A DNA stretch of 64,000 nucleotides from Flavobacteriales bacterium (GTDB lineage Bacteria; Bacteroidota; Bacteroidia; Flavobacteriales_C; GCA-002722245), in the NCBI GenBank assembly GCA_002722245.1, contig PBLA01000021.1, forward strand, positions 62,001-126,000, read 5' to 3'. Position numbers and translations under genes: made by a program. Shown here piece by piece: positions 18,610 through 27,334 of the stretch. The notes below the pieces were generated by a model, which had not been told where the DNA came from, made no database searches, and saw only the letters and a list, made by a program, of their open reading frames with translations. Positions within the stretch are counted from its first letter, which is position 1; every line of letters begins with the position of its first letter.

Positions 18610-19323
18610 CTAAAAAATAGTGTAAAAGTCTTGCATCAGTTTCTTGTAGGTAGGCGTGTATCCAATATCTTGATTTCCAGAAACAAACTCAGAGTACTCT
18701 GTAGAGCAAGGAGCTTTTTGAATTTCAAAAATTGTCCTTTTAGAAGGTTTGTTTACGCTTGAATAAATGGTAGTTTGACAGACAATGAATAGGTGTTCTT
18801 TTTTAATGGCTTCACAAACTCTTTTTGTTTCCCAAGTAGGGTAAACAAAAATAAACTTCCCGGATTCATTTAAAAGCGATTTAACGCTGTTTAATAACTC
18901 ATTAAGTGGAAGATATTTTTCCTGTCGAGCCTCATTTCTGTTATCATCAACACTGCCAGTGTCTTCAGTGAAAAAAGGAGGATTTGACAGGATAAGGTCA
19001 TACGTATAGCTTACTATAAAATTTTGTAGTTTGGTCGGAAACAATTCAATGCTTTTATCAAATGGAGAGTGATCAAAATTAATTTTCGCTTGATGAATAG
19101 CGTTCTGATTTGGTTCAATAGCGTGGATGATTGCATTGGGAAATCGTTGACGCAGAATTAAGGCGATTAATCCACTTCCTGTGCCAATATCCAAAATTTT
19201 GTCAGGGTTGGGATGTGTTGCCCAAGCGCCTAATAAAGCACCATCAAAACCCACTTTCATGGCGCATTTATCATGCTCCACTGTAAATTTTTTGAATTGA
19301 AATGGTTTTTTTGAATTAGTCAT
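18610..19323 (-). CDS. trmN6: tRNA1(Val) (adenine(37)-N6)-methyltransferase-like protein
   Basis: A 237-residue SAM-dependent methyltransferase of the YfiC/TrmN6 type. The SAM-binding motif ILDIGTGSGLIALILRQRF is followed by LILSNPPFF, the NPPF motif of N6-adenine methyltransferases. The N-terminal FQFKKFTVEHDKCAMKVGFDGALLGAW is family-typical. It would methylate A37 of tRNA-Val. It overlaps the end of rimM by eight bases. Confidence 0.88.
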   Translation of the reverse strand: MTNSKKPFQFKKFTVEHDKCAMKVGFDGALLGAWATHPNPDKILDIGTGSGLIALILRQRFPNAIIHAIEPNQNAIHQAKINFDHSPFDKSIELFPTKLQNFIVSYTYDLILSNPPFFTEDTGSVDDNRNEARQEKYLPLNELLNSVKSLLNESGKFIFVYPTWETKRVCEAIKKEHLFIVCQTTIYSSVNKPSKRTIFEIQKAPCSTEYSEFVSGNQDIGYTPTYKKLMQDFYTIF

Positions 19324-19840
19324 TAAGATGAATGAGCCCTTCAGGTAAATTTAGGGTAATGGTTTTTGAAGAATGATTGATATCCATGATGAAATCTTCT
19401 GCAAAAGGAATAATGATTTCTTTGCCCTCATAGTTAACAAACAGTAAAGTTTGTTCAGTTTGGGTATTGACTTCAGTTATTCTTCCTATTTCACCTCGGA
19501 TTGAATCAATTAATTTGGTTCCTTCTAAATCATGTAGGAAAAAGTCGTTTTTCTGTAACGGAGGAAGGTTCGTTTTAGAAAGATAAATTGCCCTATTCTT
19601 TATACGTTCAACATCATTATCAGAATTAATCCCTTCAAATTTTCCAAGACCATTGTTTTTGATTGTGATTTTAAAACGCTCTAGTGGGTAGAAAATTAAC
19701 TTATTTCCAATTTCAATATAAACACCATCCAGATCTTGAGGAAGAATAGGGGAGTCTTTATCGATAATGATATTTACCTCGCCTTTAAAGCCTTTTGATT
19801 TTCCAATTTTACCAAAATAAAAACAATCCTCAATCTTCAT
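19316..19840 (-). CDS. rimM: 16S rRNA processing protein RimM
   Basis: A 174-residue ribosome maturation factor. The N-terminal beta-barrel begins CFYFGKIGKSKGFKGEVNI, and the C-terminal PRC-barrel has FFLHDLEGTKLIDS, GRITEV and IIPFAEDFIMDI. RimM assists maturation of the 30S head. The usual partner rpsP is not adjacent; instead rimM leads into trmN6. Its promoter overlaps that of the divergent GSCFA gene. Confidence 0.95.
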   Translation of the reverse strand: MKIEDCFYFGKIGKSKGFKGEVNIIIDKDSPILPQDLDGVYIEIGNKLIFYPLERFKITIKNNGLGKFEGINSDNDVERIKNRAIYLSKTNLPPLQKNDFFLHDLEGTKLIDSIRGEIGRITEVNTQTEQTLLFVNYEGKEIIIPFAEDFIMDINHSSKTITLNLPEGLIHLND

Positions 19841-19843
19841 AAT

Positions 19844-19864
19844 TATATTTGTTTTACAAACATA
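19844..19864. promoter_or_regulatory. Overlapping opposed promoters for rimM and the GSCFA gene
   Basis: The plus strand carries TATATTTG at 19844-19851, pointing to the GSCFA gene. The minus strand carries TATGTTTG at 19857-19864, pointing to rimM. Both are perfect TAnnTTTG elements, only five bases apart, in an almost palindromic arrangement. Each -7 element lies in the other promoter's initiation region. Confidence 0.6.
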
Positions 19865-19868
19865 CTAC

Positions 19869-20849
19869 ATGGAGCGTTTAGATTTAAAATTATCAACACA
19901 TTTTCCTAAAATAGAGCTGACAGATAACTGTTTATTTTTGGGGTCGTGTTTCTCAGAGGAAATAGGAAAGAGGTTTCAGCAAAATAAATTGAATACAATG
20001 ATTAATCCTTTTGGTGTTTTATTTCATCCTGAAGCAATAGTGCGATTAATTCATAGGGCAATGAATGATTTGTTTTTTGAAGCTTCTGATTTTTTTGAAT
20101 TTCAAGATTACTGGTTCAATTATGAGTTGGGTAGTTCATTAGCTCGATTCACCAAGGAAGAAGCAGTAAATGATGCAAATAACAAACTTTTAGAATTAAA
20201 AGCGTTTCTTTTGCGCTGTAATCGATTGTTTTTAACACTTGGTTCATCGGTCGAACGTAAATTTAGAGGAGAGGTTGTCGCGAGTTGTCATAAGCAACCA
20301 CAAACTCTTTTCAAACGTTCCATAACCTCCTCAAGAGAGATTGTTAAAAAATTGAAACAATGCATAGGTCTCATCGTAAAAGCAAACCCTAAAATAAAAG
20401 TCTATTTAACAATAAGTCCTGTTAGGCATGTAAAAGAGAGTTTAATTGATAATCAAATCAGTAAGGCAGAACTTTTGATTGCAGCAAAACATTTGACTCG
20501 ATTAGAGGCAAATATTGAATATTTACCGATTTATGAATATGTAATAGATTGTTTAAGAGATTATTCTTTTTTTAATGATGATTTCGTTCATCCTAATACC
20601 AAAGCGGTAGATAAAATTTGGAAAAAAATTAAAGAAGGATTAATTACTCAGAACCTTATTGAATTGATATGTGAATTGGAGGGGTTGAATCGGTCACTGA
20701 ACCATAAGCCGTTATTTCCCAGATCCTCTGCAAATAAGCAATTTTTAAATAGTATTTTAGTGGTGATTGATAAAATAGAACGAAAGTATATTGTGGATTT
20801 GTCACAGGAGAAAGAACAAGTGAGTACTTGTTTGAAAAATCTGGTATAA
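19869..20849 (+). CDS. GSCFA domain protein
   Basis: A 326-residue cytoplasmic protein. The N-terminal LFLGSCFSEEIGKRFQQNKL contains the GSCF[AS] motif that names the family, and NPFGVLFHPEAI and LTISPVRHVKE are further conserved blocks. The pattern of GSC...S, TxSPVRH and FxHPNTKA resembles SGNH/GDSL hydrolases, with Ser or Cys near the N-terminus and D-x-x-H near the C-terminus (NDDFVHPN). Its biochemical activity is not established; an esterase-like activity is an inference. It is monocistronic. Confidence 0.88.
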   Translation: MERLDLKLSTHFPKIELTDNCLFLGSCFSEEIGKRFQQNKLNTMINPFGVLFHPEAIVRLIHRAMNDLFFEASDFFEFQDYWFNYELGSSLARFTKEEAVNDANNKLLELKAFLLRCNRLFLTLGSSVERKFRGEVVASCHKQPQTLFKRSITSSREIVKKLKQCIGLIVKANPKIKVYLTISPVRHVKESLIDNQISKAELLIAAKHLTRLEANIEYLPIYEYVIDCLRDYSFFNDDFVHPNTKAVDKIWKKIKEGLITQNLIELICELEGLNRSLNHKPLFPRSSANKQFLNSILVVIDKIERKYIVDLSQEKEQVSTCLKNLV

Positions 20850-20913
20850 TCGTTGGTTTATTTATAGAAATTTTAACAGTTTAGTAGAATAATTTGATTC
20901 ATTGAATTGGTTT

Positions 20914-23118
20914 ATGAAAAAATTATACTTTTTAGTCTTAATAACGTTGTTCGCTCTACATCAAAATGTAGGTGCTCAAAATAATGAGCCAACATTAGAG
21001 CTTGCGACCTTCCTTAAATCCAAAACAAGGGTCAAAGACCCTATTATTTCTATTTATGATGATTCAGGTGCTAAAATAAGTTTGAAAATAGCAGCAACAG
21101 CTGGAGGAAGAGCTTTAATTTATTTTCCATTTGGTAAAATTTATAAAGTTGTTGTGGAAAGAGAGGGGTTTGTTACAATTAATTTCACAGTAAATGCCCA
21201 ATTGCCAGAGGATGAGAAAGCAGAGAATATGACATCCGATCTGGATTTAAAAATGATTGAACAACCGTTGGATGGCTCTAAGGAGGTGTTTGATAAACCC
21301 GTTGCCAAAGTAGGGTATATAAAGAAAATAGGGCTTTTTGATTTTGATTGGGATTATGATGATGAAGTTTCATCTGATTTAAGAGATTTAGAGAAGAAAA
21401 TTCGAGAGAAAAATAAAGCGTTAGAGGACGAGCAGAAAGGAAAAGAAGACGATTTAGCCAAAGCTGAATTTGAAAAGAAAAAAGCAGAAGAGGAAGCTGC
21501 GCGAGAAGAAGCTAGAAAAGCTGCAGAAGAGGAAAAGAGAAGGGCAGAAGAGGAAAAAAGAAAAGCAGAGGAGGCAAAAGCTGCAGCAAAGGCAGAAAAG
21601 GAACGATTGGAGGAAGAGCAACGAAGAGCAGAAGAGCAGCGTAAAGCCAAAGAGGCTGAGTTAAAAATACTTGCCGAGCGGGAAGCGGCAGCCAAGAAAG
21701 CGGCAGAGGAAGCGGCTAGAAAAGCAGAAGAGGAGCGTTTAAAAAGAGAAGCTGAGGAAGCAAAGTTAGCTGAGGAACGAAGGCTTGCAGAAGAAGCGGC
21801 TAAAAAAGCAGAAGAAGAACGAATTCGGCTGGAAGAAGAAAAACGTTTAGCAGCAGAAGCAGAAAAGGCCGCGAGAGAGGCAGAAGAGGAACGGAAAAGA
21901 AAAGAGGAGGAAGCGCGTTTAGCCGAGGAGGCCAGGCTAGCAGCCGAAGCTGAAGCTAAACGTAAAGCCGAGGAAGAAGAGCGATTACGAAAAGAAGAAG
22001 AAGCTCGCAAGGCGGCAGAAGAAGCCGCTCGAAAAGAAGAAGAGGAGAGACTTAGAAAGGAAGAAGAAGAACGAAAGAGAAAAGAAGAAGAGGAGCGGAA
22101 AGCAGAAGAGGAACGAAAGAGAATAGAGGAGGAAGCTCGAAAAGCAGAAGAAGAGCGAAAACGTTTGGAGGAATTAGCTAAAAAAGAAGAGGAAGAGCGA
22201 CAAAAGAAGTTGGAAGAGGAGCGATTAAAGCGTGAAGAGGAAGCTCGTAAAAAAGCTGAAGAAGAAGAATTAGCTCGGCTTGAAGCTCAAAGAAAAGCAC
22301 GAGAAGAACGAGCTCGATTGAAAGCAGAGCGCAAAGCAGCACAAGAAGCAGAAGAGAGAAGGCTGGAAGCAGAGCGTCAGCGTGAATTGGCTGAACAGGC
22401 AAGAAAAAAAGCAATAGAGGATAGTTTAAGGCAAGTTGAATTAGCTCGAATTAAAGCTGAGGCTGAAGCTGAGCGCAAGCGACTCGAAGAGGAAAAACAA
22501 AAGGCGCTAGAGGCTGCTCGGGTTGCAGCTGAAGAAAAAAGAAAAGCTGAAGAGGCCGCTCGAAAAGCTTTGGAAGAAGAAGAAAGAAGAAAGGAGGAAG
22601 AGGCAAGAATAGCTGCTGAGGTTGCTGCTGCAGCTAAAAAAGCAGAGGAGGCTAAACGAAAGGCAGAAGAGGAACGAATTGCGGCTGAACTTGCCGTAAA
22701 AAGAGAACAGGAAAAGGCTGATAGTATTGCTAAGGTAAAGTTGGCCGAAGAGGCAAAAAGAAAAGAGGCTTTAGCTGAATCAGAACGCAGGAAAAAAGCC
22801 GTAGAGGATTATAAAAAACAACAACAACAAAGTGCAAAAGCATTAGTTACCTCCTCAGAACCAAAAGAGGTAGACATATCACGATTACAAGGAGTAGAGA
22901 AAGCGGAGTATTTAAATACGATGGCCGCCAAATATGGCGAAGGTAAACATACTCGTAAGATTGAAGAGAAAAATAGGGTAATTACGATAGTAGTTGTTGT
23001 CAAGGAAGGGAAGGCAACAGAATATAAATGGGTAAAAACATCCTATGGAGGAAATTATTATTTTAAGAATGGAGGATCGATATCTGCAACCCAGTATGGT
23101 ATGGGGACTTCCTCTTAA
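20914..23118 (+). CDS. Secreted protein with a very long charged coiled coil (TolA-like)
   Basis: From ATG at 20914 the protein has 734 residues; an upstream TTG at 20902 is less likely because it would break the signal peptide MKKLYFLVLITLFALHQNVG. Residues 25-145 form a beta-rich domain (PIISIYDDSGAKISLKIAAT). Residues about 150-640 are almost entirely Ala, Glu, Lys and Arg in repeats such as EEARKAAEEEKRRAEEE, predicting a continuous helix or coiled coil. A small C-terminal domain follows (GKHTRKIEEKNRVITIVVVV). The layout resembles TolA or a periplasm-spanning strut, but no inner-membrane anchor or TolA III domain is recognised. The exact role is unknown. Confidence 0.8.
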   Translation: MKKLYFLVLITLFALHQNVGAQNNEPTLELATFLKSKTRVKDPIISIYDDSGAKISLKIAATAGGRALIYFPFGKIYKVVVEREGFVTINFTVNAQLPEDEKAENMTSDLDLKMIEQPLDGSKEVFDKPVAKVGYIKKIGLFDFDWDYDDEVSSDLRDLEKKIREKNKALEDEQKGKEDDLAKAEFEKKKAEEEAAREEARKAAEEEKRRAEEEKRKAEEAKAAAKAEKERLEEEQRRAEEQRKAKEAELKILAEREAAAKKAAEEAARKAEEERLKREAEEAKLAEERRLAEEAAKKAEEERIRLEEEKRLAAEAEKAAREAEEERKRKEEEARLAEEARLAAEAEAKRKAEEEERLRKEEEARKAAEEAARKEEEERLRKEEEERKRKEEEERKAEEERKRIEEEARKAEEERKRLEELAKKEEEERQKKLEEERLKREEEARKKAEEEELARLEAQRKAREERARLKAERKAAQEAEERRLEAERQRELAEQARKKAIEDSLRQVELARIKAEAEAERKRLEEEKQKALEAARVAAEEKRKAEEAARKALEEEERRKEEEARIAAEVAAAAKKAEEAKRKAEEERIAAELAVKREQEKADSIAKVKLAEEAKRKEALAESERRKKAVEDYKKQQQQSAKALVTSSEPKEVDISRLQGVEKAEYLNTMAAKYGEGKHTRKIEEKNRVITIVVVVKEGKATEYKWVKTSYGGNYYFKNGGSISATQYGMGTSS

Positions 23119-23147
23119 TGATAAACACTAATCTAACTATGTAAAAG

Positions 23148-23167
23148 AGCCGCTTTAAGCGGCTTTT
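23148..23167 (+). terminator. Terminator-like hairpin after the coiled-coil gene
   Basis: A 6-bp GC-rich stem (23148-23153 with 23159-23164) with a 5-base loop ends in four T residues. It lies 30 bases after the stop codon and just before the next gene's promoter. Confidence 0.65.
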
Positions 23168-23181
23168 GCTATCTTTAAAAT

Positions 23182-23706
23182 ATGGCAGATAATAAAAAGC
23201 TTTTAGCATTACAAAAGGATTTAGTTTCGGCAGATGAAAAGAAAGTCATTGCTGCGATTAAAAGAGTAGCACACGATGGATCACCTGCTGTGATTCATCA
23301 TCTTTTGATGGCCACATTCAAAAGCGGTTCTGCTGAGGCATTGGAGGAAGGAAAAAAGATCCTTTTCAATATTAAAGATCAAAATGTTGTAGGAGAATTA
23401 CTTAATGCCTTAAAGTCGGATGAATTTGTTGAGTTTCGAGCAGATATTGCCGCTTCCATATGGGAAGCTGGGCTCAACGCAGAAGATCGATTAATTGATT
23501 TAGTTGAAATTGCTGTGATCTCAGATTATACGACCATTGTTGAAATTTGTACAATTATTGAAAATATTGAAACAGGTTTTCCATACGATGAGGTAACAGA
23601 GGCTTCATTAATCATTAATGAGCATTTACATGAAACAGAAGATGAAAACAGAATAGCTCTTTTGTCTAGTTTAGCTGAAACACTTAATTCCATGGCTGCC
23701 GAATAA
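23182..23706 (+). CDS. Hypothetical helical-repeat (HEAT-like) protein
   Basis: A 174-residue acidic protein made of paired helices (VIAAIKRVAHDGSPAVIHHLLMATFKS, VVGELLNALKSDEFVEFRADIAASIWEAG), consistent with HEAT-like repeats and protein-protein binding. There is no signal peptide, so it is probably cytoplasmic. A near-consensus -7 element (TATCTTTA) lies exactly four bases before the ATG, predicting a leaderless message. Its end is four bases from the convergent topB stop codon. Confidence 0.7.
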   Translation: MADNKKLLALQKDLVSADEKKVIAAIKRVAHDGSPAVIHHLLMATFKSGSAEALEEGKKILFNIKDQNVVGELLNALKSDEFVEFRADIAASIWEAGLNAEDRLIDLVEIAVISDYTTIVEICTIIENIETGFPYDEVTEASLIINEHLHETEDENRIALLSSLAETLNSMAAE

Positions 23707-23710
23707 CGAA

Positions 23711-25948
23711 TTATTCACTTTCTATTCCAAATTCATTAGTAAACGTAAGAATTCTCTCGGAAGTTTGTATTTGTCCTTCCTTAATAAACTTTTCAACTGA
23801 TTTATTTGGTGTGCTTTCAGGTAAAAGACTAAAAGGGATTAAAAAATCGCAGCTCTTTTTGAACTGGGAACAACCAAAAGCCGATTTTCCTTTTTTGATC
23901 ATTCCGTTTCCACACTTTGGACAATTTGCTTTAAGTGGAGATTCAGTTCTTATTTCTGATGAAAAATCATTGTTTAAAAAGGCCGTCGTTTCAGTTCCAT
24001 TCTTGTCTTTATTAATAAGAACTTTTCTATAATGAATTAAGTTACTTGCCAGCTTTGAATCAATTGAATGATGATGAATTTGAAAAGGTATTGTAAAAGA
24101 GCAGCCATTTAACCACTCGGTACACCCAAACGCTTTTTTACCTTTTATCACTCTGCCAACTTCACATTTAGGACATTTTAAAACACTGGCATGAGGATTT
24201 ACAGAAGACACTTCCCTTACGAGATCATTCACCAATTTACGCATTCCAAGGATAAATTCATCGGCACTAAATTTTCCGGCTTCAATGTCTTTCATTTTCT
24301 TTTCCCATTGACCAGTTAATCGCGGTGATTTTAGTGTTGGATTGTCAATTAACTGAATAAGCTTTATTCCAATTTCTGTAGGGAGAATATTCTTTTTCTT
24401 TTTTTCGATGTATTTCCTTCGAAAAAGCGTTTCTATTATATTAGCTCTTGTGGAAGGTCTACCAATACCGTTTTCCTTCATCACCTGTTTTAATTCTTCA
24501 TCTTCAACTTCTTTTCCTGCTGTTTCCATTGCTCGTAAAAGTGTGGCTTCAGTAAACGGCTTTGGTGGCGAAGTTTTTTTATTTGAAATTGAGGGTGAGT
24601 GAGGTCCCGATTCATCTTTTTCGAAATGTGGTAATGTTTTATCTTCTTTTGCAGCAGATTGTTGTGATTGATATACAATACGCCATCCTTGGTTTAAAAT
24701 TTGTTTTCCATTGGCCTTAAATGCATATTTATCAACTTTAGCCAATACAGATGTGTTTGATACCTTACACTCAGGATGAAAAGCAGCAATAAACCTTCGA
24801 GCGATTAAGTCATAAATATGCGCCTCGTTACCATTAATATTTGATGCGTTAATACCTGTTGGAATAATGGCATGATGATCGGTTACTTTATTGTCATTGA
24901 ATACTTTTTTACTTTTTTTAATGGACTTTTGAAGTAAAGGATCTATTAGTGATTTATACATTGGTAGTCCTTGAAGTATTCCTTTAATTTTAGGATACTG
25001 ATCGTTTGGTAAATACACTGTGTCCACTCTAGGGTAAGAAACAAGCTTCTTTTCATATAATGATTGAACAGTATTAAGCGTTTGTTCGGCACTCAATCCA
25101 AATTTCTTATTGGCTTCAACCTGGAGAGATGTCAAATCAAAAAGGTTAGGAGGGTGTTCTTTTCCCTCTTTTATTTTAATGTCTTTAATTGTTAAAGGGA
25201 CTTCTTTCATTTTGAGAAGTAAAGCATCAGCTTGTGCTTTTTTTTCAATTTTTCCTTTTTCAAAGGTGAAAGTTGTGTTTTTGTATTCAGTTTTTATTTC
25301 GAAATAAATACCAGGAACAAAATTTTTAATATCGAAATGACGCTTAACAATCATTGCAAGTGTTGGCGTTTGAACACGACCAACACTCAGCACTTGTTTA
25401 TTTTTACCAAATTTAAGCGTAAACAAACGAGTAGCGTTAATTCCATAAAGCCAATCGGATATTGCTCTACTTTTTCCCGCTTCAAATAATGGATCAAAAT
25501 CACTTCCTTCCATTAAATTTTTGAATCCGGATTTAATTGCTTCTTCGGTTAGTGATGAAATCCAAAGTCTTTTTACAGGAGCTTTGCAACCGGCGTGTTG
25601 AAGTACCCAACGCTGAATTAATTCCCCTTCTTGTCCAGCATCCCCACAATTGATTACTTCTGTTGCATTTTGGACTAAGTTTTTGATTTTATCAAACTGA
25701 CTTTGAACACCTTTATCCTTTATTACCTTAATTTTAAATTCTGTAGGTTGAATTGGCAAGGCATACAGGTTCCATTTTTTAAATCCTTCGTCGTAGTCTC
25801 CTGGCTCATTAAGTGTGCAAAGATGGCCAAACGTCCATGTTACCTGATAACCATTTCCCTCATAATACCCATTTTTACGAGCTTTAGCTCCAATGATTTT
25901 AGCAATTTCTCCTGCTACACTTGGTTTCTCTGCAATACAAACTTTCAC
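23711..25948 (-). CDS. topB: DNA topoisomerase III
   Basis: A 745-residue type IA topoisomerase. The Toprim domain starts KVCIAEKPSVAGEIAKIIG and contains CGDAGQEGELIQRW (101-114). The catalytic tyrosine is Tyr305 in SYPRVDT. EDEELKQVMKENGIGRPSTRA is a conserved late block. The C-terminus has two zinc-ribbon-like repeats, CPKCEVGRVIKGKKAFGC and CPKCGNGMIKKGKSAFGC. It decatenates and relaxes negatively supercoiled DNA using a single-strand break. No mobile-element genes adjoin, so this looks like a resident chromosomal copy. Confidence 0.95.
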   Translation of the reverse strand: MKVCIAEKPSVAGEIAKIIGAKARKNGYYEGNGYQVTWTFGHLCTLNEPGDYDEGFKKWNLYALPIQPTEFKIKVIKDKGVQSQFDKIKNLVQNATEVINCGDAGQEGELIQRWVLQHAGCKAPVKRLWISSLTEEAIKSGFKNLMEGSDFDPLFEAGKSRAISDWLYGINATRLFTLKFGKNKQVLSVGRVQTPTLAMIVKRHFDIKNFVPGIYFEIKTEYKNTTFTFEKGKIEKKAQADALLLKMKEVPLTIKDIKIKEGKEHPPNLFDLTSLQVEANKKFGLSAEQTLNTVQSLYEKKLVSYPRVDTVYLPNDQYPKIKGILQGLPMYKSLIDPLLQKSIKKSKKVFNDNKVTDHHAIIPTGINASNINGNEAHIYDLIARRFIAAFHPECKVSNTSVLAKVDKYAFKANGKQILNQGWRIVYQSQQSAAKEDKTLPHFEKDESGPHSPSISNKKTSPPKPFTEATLLRAMETAGKEVEDEELKQVMKENGIGRPSTRANIIETLFRRKYIEKKKKNILPTEIGIKLIQLIDNPTLKSPRLTGQWEKKMKDIEAGKFSADEFILGMRKLVNDLVREVSSVNPHASVLKCPKCEVGRVIKGKKAFGCTEWLNGCSFTIPFQIHHHSIDSKLASNLIHYRKVLINKDKNGTETTAFLNNDFSSEIRTESPLKANCPKCGNGMIKKGKSAFGCSQFKKSCDFLIPFSLLPESTPNKSVEKFIKEGQIQTSERILTFTNEFGIESE

Positions 25949-26085
25949 GTTAATTAAATTTAATGTATTGTTTCTAATGGTAATGAATACTCTTGGGAAA
26001 GTTATCTACAGGTGTTCATTAAACGTAATTAAGAGGCAAATAGTACTAATAGAGATTAATTCTAGGGAAATGAAAAACAAAAGAA

Positions 26086-26802
26086 TTAAAAGTTGTAAAA
26101 ACGTTTTATTTTCTCTCTCCAAACTTTGCGTTTTGCTTTTTGAACACTTGAAAGTTTAAGAGGTTTACCACTATAGATTTTCTTTTTTCGAATGAGAAAA
26201 AAATTGTAATCATTTTCTGCCCATATTGAGTAGTTATCAAAGGAAATAATTTCAAGTCCAGCCTTTGAACAGTTTTGTACAATATATTCCAAATGAACAG
26301 GTTGATCAATAATTTGTAAGGCCTCTGGAGCATTTATTCTATCCCACTCAATACTGGAAGGACTAGGAATATTAATAAGTAACCAACTATCTTCTCTAAG
26401 CATTTTTGATACATTCAAAAATAGCTTTTCGTGGAGTTCAATTGGAATATGCTCAATAACATCAAATAATGTCACAAAATCTGCCTGCTTTATTTTAGGT
26501 TGATATTCGGTAATGTCTCCTTCATAAAAGGCTACATTTGAATAGTTGATTTTAGATTTAGCAAACTCAATAGAGGCGCCACTTAGATCCACTGATTCAA
26601 CTTTTCCCTTCGTAACTGTTTTACGAATTAAATGGGTTACTACACCAATACCACAACCTAATTCAATAACATCAGAGGTAGGGGATAAGCCTAAGTTTTT
26701 TAGTTTTTCATACATTAAGAATATACGATCGTTTACACCAATATTGTATTGTTCGGTAATGTAATCGTCATAATATTTCTTTACCTCGGATTTCTTCATC
26801 AT
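26086..26802 (-). CDS. Class I SAM-dependent methyltransferase
   Basis: A 238-residue protein with SAM motif I VIELGCGIGVVTHLI (about 40-54), an acidic motif II (VESVDLSGAS) and TLFDVIEHIP, typical of small-molecule or lipid methyltransferases such as the UbiE/Coq5-like group. The substrate cannot be inferred. It starts seven bases after purE and is therefore the last gene of a purK-purE-methyltransferase operon. Confidence 0.8.
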   Translation of the reverse strand: MMKKSEVKKYYDDYITEQYNIGVNDRIFLMYEKLKNLGLSPTSDVIELGCGIGVVTHLIRKTVTKGKVESVDLSGASIEFAKSKINYSNVAFYEGDITEYQPKIKQADFVTLFDVIEHIPIELHEKLFLNVSKMLREDSWLLINIPSPSSIEWDRINAPEALQIIDQPVHLEYIVQNCSKAGLEIISFDNYSIWAENDYNFFLIRKKKIYSGKPLKLSSVQKAKRKVWREKIKRFYNF

Positions 26803-26809
26803 GTGAATG

Positions 26810-27328
26810 TTACTTTTTTGTAACGTTCATTGGAAAGTCTACATTTTCTACTTCATCAATCGCTCCTAACACTTTATCTCTTAAACCAGCCTTGAATTTC
26901 TCCATTTTTTTAAGCACAGTTTTGTCCGAAGAACCAATTATGCTTGCTGCTAAAATACCCGCGTTCTTCGCACCGTTTAATGCCACAGTGGCTACAGGTA
27001 TACCATTTGGCATTTGAAGAATTGATAAGATTGAATCCCACCCATCAATTGAATTGCTTGAATGAACAGGTACCCCAATAACAGGTAATGCAGTTAAAGA
27101 AGCAACCATTCCGGGTAGATGAGCAGCCCCACCAGCGCCTGCTATAATCACTTTTAAACCTCTATCCGCAGCAGATTGCGCATATTCAACCATTCTTTCT
27201 GCAGTTCTGTGGGCTGAAACCACCGTGATTTCAAACGGAATTTCTAAATCATTTAAAAATTCAGCAGCTTCTTTCATAACGGGAAGGTCACTTTTACTTC
27301 CCATGATAATTCCAACTTTTGCAATCAT
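26810..27328 (-). CDS. purE: N5-carboxyaminoimidazole ribonucleotide mutase
   Basis: A 172-residue class I PurE. The N-terminal [20 protein letters not shown], then [23 protein letters not shown] and [18 protein letters not shown] are the substrate-binding blocks. It converts N5-CAIR to CAIR in purine synthesis and works after PurK, whose gene precedes it by six bases. About ten extra C-terminal residues beyond the core are normal in this phylum. Confidence 0.97.
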   Translation of the reverse strand: MIAKVGIIMGSKSDLPVMKEAAEFLNDLEIPFEITVVSAHRTAERMVEYAQSAADRGLKVIIAGAGGAAHLPGMVASLTALPVIGVPVHSSNSIDGWDSILSILQMPNGIPVATVALNGAKNAGILAASIIGSSDKTVLKKMEKFKAGLRDKVLGAIDEVENVDFPMNVTKK

Positions 27329-27334
27329 ATTTAA

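Noticed and set aside
21354-22010. 218-codon open frame antisense to the long coiled coil, rich in Ser and Ala
   Set aside because: It is the mirror of the Glu/Lys/Ala repeat on the other strand (codons such as TTC, TCT, GCT); it has no signal, promoter or family features.
21480-22800. Dense GAAGAAGAA-type DNA repeats as a possible CRISPR or tandem-repeat array
   Set aside because: The repeats are irregular, in frame and codon-biased for Glu, Lys, Arg and Ala, as expected from a coiled-coil coding region; no constant repeat and spacer lengths.
23711-25948. topB as a sign of an integrated conjugative element
   Set aside because: No relaxase, tra genes, integrase or boundary repeats nearby; flanking genes are ordinary housekeeping genes.
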